Positions 1 to 5,184 of a DNA stretch of 8,736 nucleotides are shown piece by piece (positions within the stretch are counted from its first letter, which is position 1; the number at the start of each line of letters is the position of its first letter). A program made the translations under genes and the position numbers. The stretch comes from JAAZMI01 sp964603615. Lineage in GTDB: Bacteria > Bacillota > Dethiobacteria > DTU022 > UBA8154. The notes below the pieces were generated by a model. That model ran no database searches. It was not told the origin of the DNA and was given only the letters and a program-made list of their open reading frames with translations. Where the stretch lies: the NCBI GenBank assembly GCA_964603615.1, contig CAZRVU010000063.1, positions 1 to 8,736 on the forward strand, given 5' to 3'.

Positions 1-2
1 TA

Positions 3-71
3 ATTTACAAAGACAACTACTATATCGACAGCAACACTGGTGCCCAGATCCAAAAACCCGGACGGGAATAA
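3..71 (+). CDS. Possible 3' end of a plus-strand host gene, truncated by the window edge
   Basis: A 22-codon frame is open from the window edge to TAA at 69-71. It includes the peptide YYIDSNTGAQIQ across the left direct repeat. Many codons end in C (GAC, AAC, TAC, ATC, AGC), unlike the AT-rich surroundings, which is mild support for real coding sequence. The frame is too short to be significant on length alone, and I do not recognise the protein. If real, it is the chromosomal gene at whose end the cassette inserted: its present tail (KPGRE) would come from the element, while the original tail would be read from the right flank (KES). The opposite strand is also open across this stretch, so orientation is not proven. 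Confidence 0.35.
   Translation: MYKDNYYIDSNTGAQIQKPGRE
36..55 (+). repeat. Left copy of 20-bp exact direct repeat (attL-like core)
   Basis: The sequence begins ACTGGTGCCC and ends GATCCAAAA. It is identical to 8682-8701 in the same orientation. The base before it differs (C here, T in the other copy), and the base after it differs (A here, G there), so the identity is exactly 20 bp. If the plus-strand frame at 3-71 is real, the core encodes T-G-A-Q-I-Q near a protein C-terminus. Confidence 0.9.
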
Positions 72-121
72 AAGTGCTTGCCGGATAAATAGTATCAAAT
101 TCTAATAGATGAAAAATCCTT

Positions 122-149
122 TTGAACGTGGCAACTAGTTGTATATAAT
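122..149 (+). promoter_or_regulatory. Sigma70-like promoter facing the operon's 3' end
   Basis: A perfect TATAAT at 144-149 follows TTGAAC (four of six matches to TTGACA) at 122-127 with a 16-bp spacer. The spacer contains the perfect 10-bp palindrome CAACTAGTTG at 132-141, which could be an operator. Transcription would start near 156 and run rightward, antisense to the two small minus-strand frames and to the accessory gene. No plus-strand protein gene with a credible ribosome site follows, so an antisense RNA is the likeliest product if the promoter is active. The region is AT-rich and a chance match is possible. Confidence 0.35.
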
Positions 150-225
150 TGAACATTTACAAAAAAATTGAAACTATTTTTGTTTACTAGTATTTAGAAG
201 CTTTGTTTTTTTTCAATACTAATTG

Positions 226-345
226 TCACCCCTTCATTTTTTCCTTTAGCCACAAAAATGCTTTTTCAGCAGCATTATCAACTACCTCCCATATTTTCTT
301 AGCCGCATCTGCAGATTCATTTCTTAATGTGCGACTCATTATCAT
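226..345 (-). CDS. Small 39-aa predicted amphipathic-helical protein
   Basis: This short minus-strand frame begins ATG at 345 and ends TGA at 226-228. A strong GGAGG (350-354) stands 4 nt before the first ATG and 10 nt before a second in-frame ATG at 337-339, so the mature start may be either (39 or 37 aa). The peptide begins MIMSRTLRNE and is rich in Ala, Lys and Glu, with two Trp residues (19 and 32). It has no proline and only a terminal glycine, and reads as one long amphipathic helix ending in Lys-Met-Lys-Gly. It is not a signal peptide or an evident membrane segment. It lies 16 nt after the 57-aa frame and is the last coding unit before the left repeat. I do not recognise a family. A regulator, inhibitor or small subunit of the enzymes upstream is possible but unproven. 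The good ribosome site, protein-like composition and position in the operon are the evidence that it is translated. Confidence 0.6.
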   Translation of the reverse strand: MIMSRTLRNESADAAKKIWEVVDNAAEKAFLWLKEKMKG

Positions 346-349
346 TGCC

Positions 350-354
350 CCTCC
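350..354 (-). promoter_or_regulatory. Strong ribosome binding site of the 39-aa gene
   Basis: The minus strand reads CGGAGGGGCA immediately before ATG at 345. GGAGG is a full anti-16S match. Its strength in front of such a short frame is the main reason to call that frame a gene, and it leaves two ATG codons (345 and 339) at usable distance. Confidence 0.6.
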
Positions 355-361
355 GTGTTGT

Positions 362-535
362 TTACATGATTTTGCCAATGGCAATAGTTACAACGCTTTC
401 CAGATCAATATAAGTTAAGGGTGAAGTAGATCTTTGTTGCATAATAGATCTACCGGGATTTGCAGAATTGCTTTCCCTTAGTTGCAGAGTAAAATTCCCT
501 GTTTTAGTTTCCTTTTTAGTCTTGTGCACTGGCAT
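362..535 (-). CDS. Small 57-aa hypothetical protein
   Basis: The minus-strand frame runs from ATG (533-535) to TAA (362-364). GAGG at 540-543 ends 4 nt before the start codon, somewhat close but usable. The peptide starts MPVHKTKKETKTGNFTLQLR: a basic, probably disordered N-terminus, a Ser/Arg-rich middle, then a more hydrophobic tail (YIDLESVVTIAIGKIM). That tail is too short and too charged to call a membrane helix confidently. I do not recognise a family. The frame starts 77 nt after the accessory gene and stops 16 nt before the 39-aa gene, so the pair could be co-transcribed from the main operon. An inverted repeat containing two AGATCT sites lies inside it (426-453). It is less certain than the 39-aa frame; a decayed gene fragment is an alternative. 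Confidence 0.45.
   Translation of the reverse strand: MPVHKTKKETKTGNFTLQLRESNSANPGRSIMQQRSTSPLTYIDLESVVTIAIGKIM
426..453. repeat. 8-bp perfect inverted repeat with 12-nt loop (two AGATCT cores)
   Basis: GTAGATCT at 426-433 is answered by AGATCTAC at 446-453. There is no T-run on either side, so it is not a standard terminator. It lies inside the 57-aa frame. It could be a binding site for a dimeric protein or an RNA hairpin, or a coincidence. Confidence 0.4.
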
Positions 536-539
536 ATCG

Positions 540-543
540 CCTC
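540..543 (-). promoter_or_regulatory. Ribosome binding site of the 57-aa frame
   Basis: The minus strand reads ACGAGGCGAT directly before ATG at 535. GAGG has 4-nt spacing, short but within the range seen in bacteria. Confidence 0.4.
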
Positions 544-566
544 GTTTTAGATACAGGTTTCTTATC

Positions 567-589
567 GTAAAGGCACACTCATGCTTTAC
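567..589 (-). other. Weak hairpin between the accessory gene and the small frames
   Basis: On the minus-strand transcript GTAAAG (589-584) pairs with CTTTAC (572-567), with two more pairs possible across a bulge. No U-run follows, so it is not a normal intrinsic terminator. It could slow transcription or mark an RNA processing point between the long genes and the small frames. Stem strength is modest and chance is likely. Confidence 0.25.
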
Positions 590-612
590 CGGGAATTAAC
601 TTCTATCAGCCG

Positions 613-1293
613 CTAATACTGTAGCATAGCATCCCTATCTTCGCGTAAATAAATTTTCATTTCATCAAGATCGATTCCAAAATGTTCCAACATTTCTTTT
701 ATGCATTTTCGAATGTCGTTTGCTGAAAGGTTAACCTCTACATAAAAACCGGATTTCAACATTAGCCCTTCTCTTAAATCTTGTTGATTCTTGGAAAATA
801 AAGGGTTGCCCCGGTTGCTGATGAATTTTTTTTCCTCAGGTAACAGAACAAAACGGCTGGGGTTTTTTTCATTTAATTCGTTAATGACTAAAATAAATAA
901 ATTTCTCCAGGTTTTAACGCCTTTAAAAGCAGTCCTGCCAAGGACAAAGCCATAGGGCCGTTTGTAGGTAAAATTTTCTTCTAATGAATGTGGTTTGGTT
1001 TTATCCAGTTCCTTTATAATACGCTCTTTCTTCTGTTGGTTTACCGATTCTTTTTCAATATCCTCTTCCTCCGGGTTAATTGAAAAATAAGTTTTTATCT
1101 GCCCGGTGATTTTTGTTGTGCTGCCAATAAACTGATCAAGATTTTCATTAAAGGTTTTGATAAATCGAGTTCCTTGTTCAAGTGAGGCGTTATCTCGTGG
1201 ATCAATGTTTAAAAGCATATCTTCTGGCAGGGAAAGCAGGCTTTCCTGCAGAACATTGAGCATGTCCAATATTTCTTTCATTTTGCTTTCCAT
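613..1293 (-). CDS. Accessory protein of the restriction/defence operon, 226 aa
   Basis: Soluble protein with no signal peptide or membrane segment. Residues 1-70 are mostly helical. Residues 72-105 are a highly charged linker (Glu/Lys-rich). Residues 108-218 form a compact C-terminal domain with landmarks KRPYGFVLG (111-119), TWRNLFILV (128-136), NPLFSK (163-168), FYVEVNLSAND (183-193) and a last helix IKEMLEHFGI (198-207). From memory, domains with this 'RPY...W...VNLSAN.I...FG' pattern occur in uncharacterised proteins near restriction and DNA-methylase genes, but I cannot name the family. A longer frame opens at GTG (1300-1302), but AAGGAG (1302-1307) overlaps that codon and stands 8 nt before the ATG at 1291-1293, so the ATG is the real start. 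It follows the methylase gene by 53 nt. It has no catalytic motif that I can see; a specificity, DNA-sensing or regulatory partner of the methylase or helicase is inferred from position only. Confidence 0.85.
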   Translation of the reverse strand: MESKMKEILDMLNVLQESLLSLPEDMLLNIDPRDNASLEQGTRFIKTFNENLDQFIGSTTKITGQIKTYFSINPEEEDIEKESVNQQKKERIIKELDKTKPHSLEENFTYKRPYGFVLGRTAFKGVKTWRNLFILVINELNEKNPSRFVLLPEEKKFISNRGNPLFSKNQQDLREGLMLKSGFYVEVNLSANDIRKCIKEMLEHFGIDLDEMKIYLREDRDAMLQY

Positions 1294-1301
1294 ATTGAAC
1301 A

Positions 1302-1307
1302 CTCCTT
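1302..1307 (-). promoter_or_regulatory. Ribosome binding site deciding the start of the accessory gene
   Basis: AAGGAG followed by TGTTCAAT (8 nt) and ATG at 1293. The alternative upstream GTG (1302-1300) uses the last G of this motif and cannot be served by it, which moves the start three codons downstream. Confidence 0.75.
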
Positions 1308-1346
1308 GTATTAATCAAATAGCCACTTTATGCTTAACACACCCAT

Positions 1347-4300
1347 TTATGCCCTCCCCTCGATAATTTTTATTTCTGGGATTTCTTTCATCTTTTCCAT
1401 GGCGATCCTTACCGGATGTGTTGGACTATTCAGTTCCTTAAAAACTAATTCAGCTATTTCATTTGCTTTTTCTATTTCCCCTTTAATTAAATAAGCATCT
1501 ATTATGGGAAAGCCTTTCAATCTATCGATCATTTTGCATTCATCCCCAACGTTTGGTAAATAAAGCTCGTATATCATTGAATCAATAAGCCTTTCAAAGA
1601 AATATTGTTGGGTTTTATTTAAACTACAATATAAAATGATATTGACTAAATTAATTATTGCGTTTTCCCATTCCTGTTTTATGACTTTAATTGGAAATTG
1701 ACTAACGGTTTCATGTTTCAAGGTAAATGCCCCTCCAGCCGTCATAATTCCTATAAAACTAAAATAAAATTTCATTACCCTGCTATTTAAACAAGCCAGT
1801 AAATATTTAATTGGAATTTTTTCAGATGTTAAGAGATAACCATTGCTTGGAAGATAATGGTTGTCCTTATCATAGGCAAATGCCCACTTATCAGCAGTTA
1901 AACCCCAAACAATCTTTTCTTTACTAAATTCTTCATAATACGTACTTGCACATCTTTGCAAGGCGTACCATTCATAACGGATTCCTGTTTCTTCCACATT
2001 CCTTTGGCATAATTTGTTTCTATATTTCTCTAAGTGCTGGTATATACCACAATAACGTTCCCTAAAATATTTTTCTGCTTTTTTCGAAGCACCTTTAATA
2101 GACATATCTTTATGTAACGGAAAATGCCATGGGATAAACAGCAAATGTTCGTTTGATGGCAGGTAGTTCCACCTTTTTATATGCCTACCTTGCAATAAGG
2201 GTTTTATAATATCGGCATTTTCTTGGTTTGTTATTAGGATTTTTTTAATTTCCTCGGAAATAATATAGGCTGGATTGTAACCTGTTGTTATTCCTCTGAA
2301 TATGTTTATGGTATCAATATTACTGATTGTTAAAGAGCCGGTTTCTATTATATTTTTGATGTCTAATTTGTTTTTTTCAACCAATTGCCAGATGTCACTG
2401 TTTAACGAATGCTGGCCAACTTTAAATGAATTTTCTTTAACATAACGATGAAATGAAGAATAGCTGAGAACGTTGTCATTTGCCATAACAACAGGAAAAT
2501 AATTGCTTTTAACTTTGTTTTTTGTAATTCGGAAAATACAACTTGCTACCAAGGCATCAAAGATATGAATTTCGGTAAAATCAACAATTTCATCAATACT
2601 ATACATGACAAACAACCCTCTTAATTTTTTACCGTAGCTAGTTTTTATAAATTTATTAGACGTTATAAAAACAAGGATTCCGTTATCCTTCAAGGTATTT
2701 ATTCCTTTTTCGAAAAAATAAACATATAGATCGGCTGTTCCAGAATAGGTTTTATAATGTTTTCGCAGTTGGGAGCTAATAAATTTTAATTTTTTATGTT
2801 CAACATACGGGGGATTCCCAATCACTATATCAAATCCCTCATTCACTCCAAACATCCACTCCGGATCAAAAAAAGGGGCTGAAGCGTTTTGATCATAGGG
2901 ATCAAATGCCGCCAATTGCTGGGCCGCGTGCTCGTCCCACCTGCTTTCAATTAAATGCCGGGCCAATTCTTCCCTGGTAGTCTTGTCCTGTTCTTGACAC
3001 CTTAGTTTATCGGTTCTTGTTTTGGCATTAAAATAGCGGTGGCGTATTTGTTTTAGCTTGTTTTTAAGCGTTTCAATTTTGGGAAGATCATAGGTCTGCA
3101 TTGTAATTTGCCCCTCTGGTTTTTCTAAAGGGATGAGCGTATTTGCCGCCACGAACTTGGTCTCCAGGTTCGGCAGTGCATTTATGCCATAATTCTCCTG
3201 CCCGGGCTGTTTCTGCTGATTAATGACCAGGGAGATAAAAAAGCGAAGTTTGGCGATCTGCACAGCGATAGGCTGGATATCCACTCCGTAGATGCAGTTT
3301 TCGATGAGGTAAAGCTTGCGGCCGTAGTCCAGTTCCTCATTTTCAAAGGCTTCTTCAATACCCCGGATCGATTTGTCGCGCAGAACGGGATCCTCGATTG
3401 CTTGAGCATTTTCGATCTGCCGCTCCTTCCAAAGTTCATTCTGGGGGTCAAGTTTGTGAAGGATATGAACCAGTTTATGCAAGACACCCATGGGGAAAGC
3501 ACCGGAACCGCAAGCCAGGTCAAGGATTTTGCAATCGTTAATTGACTTTATTAAGATAGCTGTTTCCTGTTCGTTGAAAGGGTTTGGGTTTTCCGTGTAG
3601 CCCAGTAGCCCCCGCAAATCTTCTTCCCGGTCCGTGTATCCAGCGCCACCCAGTTTATGTGCTAGGTAAGCAATAAGCGATTCATCAACCATGTAGTTGA
3701 CAATTTCGCGGGGGGTATAGAAAGAACCGGTTTGCTTGCGGGCAGTTGTTTGGGTTTCCGGGTTGTAACTGGCCAGCAAATTTTCAAATACCTTGCCGAG
3801 AAGTTCGGGATCCAGTGCTACCTCTTCCTCGATGGGGGTATTTTCTGTAACAGTAAATTTGTAGTTGGCCAGGATTTCAATAAGCCCTTTTGTTTTATAT
3901 TTTTTGTTCCTCGTTCCATAAATGCTATTTAAATCAATTTCAAGTTCCCCGCCAAAAAAAAGATAATCGGGAACAACGGCCTGCTTTTTATTATTGCGGG
4001 AAAAACCATCCACATAAATTACCTTGCCATTTGCGTCTTCTTTATCCAGGCAGTCGAACAAACCACCGTTAAGAAAGGGCACGTCTTTGAAAAAGCCTAA
4101 AACTTCTTCCTGGCTGATCTTAAAAAGTTTTTCGAAACGAAGGAGGGTTTTAATCCCGTATTTAGATCTGTTTTTCAGAAAACCTTCATCTCTGGCAAAC
4201 TTGCGATCTTCTATTTTTTTGTTCAAAATCCCAAAAAAAAGATTCTGTAAAATTGCCTGGTAATAAGAATGTGAAAAATGGTCTTTGCAAAAATCCTTGA

Positions 4301-5180
4301 GGATCCTTTTCAACGTTGCAGGTTGAAACAATGCTTCGGGAACCAGGGATTTCTCCTTGATAAACCAAATGAAAATAATCCGGGTAATCAGGCGAATAAG
4401 ATTGGTGGCATTGCGTATTTCGGGATTCTTTTCTACGTCATCGGGAAAAGATACCTCCTGCAGCGCCCAGAAATACCAGTTGGAAAGCTCCTGATAGAAG
4501 CGTTTGTTAAGCTCTTGGGTATCTAGCGTTTTTTGCCAGGCATTGTGTAATTCCACAAAATTGGTAATTGTATGTAACCTTGTTAACTTCTTAAGGGAAA
4601 GATCAAACAATATTTCCAGGTGTGCACGATGAATGCTTTCTATTTGAATATCCTTAATTAATGTCACCTTTTCGAAAACATCTTTTTGTTCGTCCTTTTT
4701 GTGCAAGCGGCGATCGATAATGGAAAGAGTCAGCGTGCTCCCGTGTTTAAAAAGAAGCATCGCAGGCATGGGAAATATTTTATTAATTTCCCTTGTAATC
4801 TGGCTTAATGCAGTGCGAGTATATTGTGCTCCAGAAAGCCCAATGACAAAAAATAGGTAAGACTCGATGATCGTATTGTCCACACGGCCGGTATCAAAGG
4901 TGCCCATCTGTGTGCTTAGTTCATCTTTGGAAAGTTGAAATAAAAGATCCACATAGGTCCATTCATCAACATAGGCTTTATCTGCACGAAAACGTGTATT
5001 GCGGGCCGCGTATGATTCATAAAATCCAGTATAGGTCGGGCTGCCGAGCGGTTCCTGCCTGGTGGTATTGTATCCGAGGGTTTGAAAAAAAGATATGGCG
5101 CTAGCAGTCAAGTTCCCATCCATAAAGGCTTTAAGTGCTTCAGAAATCGAATGTTTAATTATAATCTCCTGTTCTGGCAT
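1347..5180 (-). CDS. Eco57I/TaqI-like adenine-specific DNA methyltransferase, 1277 aa
   Basis: Class I SAM-dependent N6-adenine methyltransferase of the Eco57I type, expected to methylate specific sites in host DNA. Residues 1-480 are a long N-terminal region with features I associate with this family (RRLHKKD 157-163, NWYFWAL 234-240, LQNLFFGIL 311-319). TGSFYTPREIV (484-494) leads into the catalytic domain. The SAM-binding motif I is DLACGSGAF (554-562) and catalytic motif IV is NPPY (789-792). A target-recognition region follows at about 960-1170 (FRGITTGYNPAYII, LLQGRHIKRW, LACLNSRVMKFYF), as in TaqI-like and Type IIG enzymes. The helical C-terminal tail may dock to a partner. I see no convincing PD-(D/E)XK nuclease motif in the N-terminus, so cleavage, if any, is probably done by the PLD-helicase. 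It starts 4 bp after that gene with a good GAGG site and reads to TAA at 1347. BREX PglX is a distant relative of similar size, but no other BREX gene is present. Motifs are intact; the gene looks functional. Confidence 0.93.
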   Translation of the reverse strand: MPEQEIIIKHSISEALKAFMDGNLTASAISFFQTLGYNTTRQEPLGSPTYTGFYESYAARNTRFRADKAYVDEWTYVDLLFQLSKDELSTQMGTFDTGRVDNTIIESYLFFVIGLSGAQYTRTALSQITREINKIFPMPAMLLFKHGSTLTLSIIDRRLHKKDEQKDVFEKVTLIKDIQIESIHRAHLEILFDLSLKKLTRLHTITNFVELHNAWQKTLDTQELNKRFYQELSNWYFWALQEVSFPDDVEKNPEIRNATNLIRLITRIIFIWFIKEKSLVPEALFQPATLKRILKDFCKDHFSHSYYQAILQNLFFGILNKKIEDRKFARDEGFLKNRSKYGIKTLLRFEKLFKISQEEVLGFFKDVPFLNGGLFDCLDKEDANGKVIYVDGFSRNNKKQAVVPDYLFFGGELEIDLNSIYGTRNKKYKTKGLIEILANYKFTVTENTPIEEEVALDPELLGKVFENLLASYNPETQTTARKQTGSFYTPREIVNYMVDESLIAYLAHKLGGAGYTDREEDLRGLLGYTENPNPFNEQETAILIKSINDCKILDLACGSGAFPMGVLHKLVHILHKLDPQNELWKERQIENAQAIEDPVLRDKSIRGIEEAFENEELDYGRKLYLIENCIYGVDIQPIAVQIAKLRFFISLVINQQKQPGQENYGINALPNLETKFVAANTLIPLEKPEGQITMQTYDLPKIETLKNKLKQIRHRYFNAKTRTDKLRCQEQDKTTREELARHLIESRWDEHAAQQLAAFDPYDQNASAPFFDPEWMFGVNEGFDIVIGNPPYVEHKKLKFISSQLRKHYKTYSGTADLYVYFFEKGINTLKDNGILVFITSNKFIKTSYGKKLRGLFVMYSIDEIVDFTEIHIFDALVASCIFRITKNKVKSNYFPVVMANDNVLSYSSFHRYVKENSFKVGQHSLNSDIWQLVEKNKLDIKNIIETGSLTISNIDTINIFRGITTGYNPAYIISEEIKKILITNQENADIIKPLLQGRHIKRWNYLPSNEHLLFIPWHFPLHKDMSIKGASKKAEKYFRERYCGIYQHLEKYRNKLCQRNVEETGIRYEWYALQRCASTYYEEFSKEKIVWGLTADKWAFAYDKDNHYLPSNGYLLTSEKIPIKYLLACLNSRVMKFYFSFIGIMTAGGAFTLKHETVSQFPIKVIKQEWENAIINLVNIILYCSLNKTQQYFFERLIDSMIYELYLPNVGDECKMIDRLKGFPIIDAYLIKGEIEKANEIAELVFKELNSPTHPVRIAMEKMKEIPEIKIIEGRA

Positions 5181-5184
5181 CTTT

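Noticed and set aside
36..55. tRNA 3' end as the att core (TGGTGCCCAG resembles the reverse complement of a CCA-ending acceptor stem)
   Set aside because: The expected T-arm sequence (GGTTCGAATCC-like) does not follow on either strand at either repeat, and no cloverleaf can be drawn.
203..418. 71-aa plus-strand frame
   Set aside because: It lies opposite the two small minus-strand frames, which have ribosome sites and better composition. The plus frame has no Shine-Dalgarno and is rich in Phe, Ser and Ile, as expected of an antisense shadow.
1294..1346. Separate promoter for the accessory gene in the 53-bp gap
   Set aside because: TTAAGC and ATTAAT at 16-bp spacing are poor matches, and the gap is short enough for read-through from the methylase gene.
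3182..3523. 113-aa minus-strand frame inside the methylase gene
   Set aside because: It is in another frame of the region encoding methylase motif I, which has intact conserved residues. The alternative product resembles no family.
3954..4240. Runs of eight A at 3954-3961 and 4233-4240 as phase-variation tracts in the methylase gene
   Set aside because: Both encode ordinary Phe-Phe or similar in an intact frame, and runs of eight are common at this base composition.
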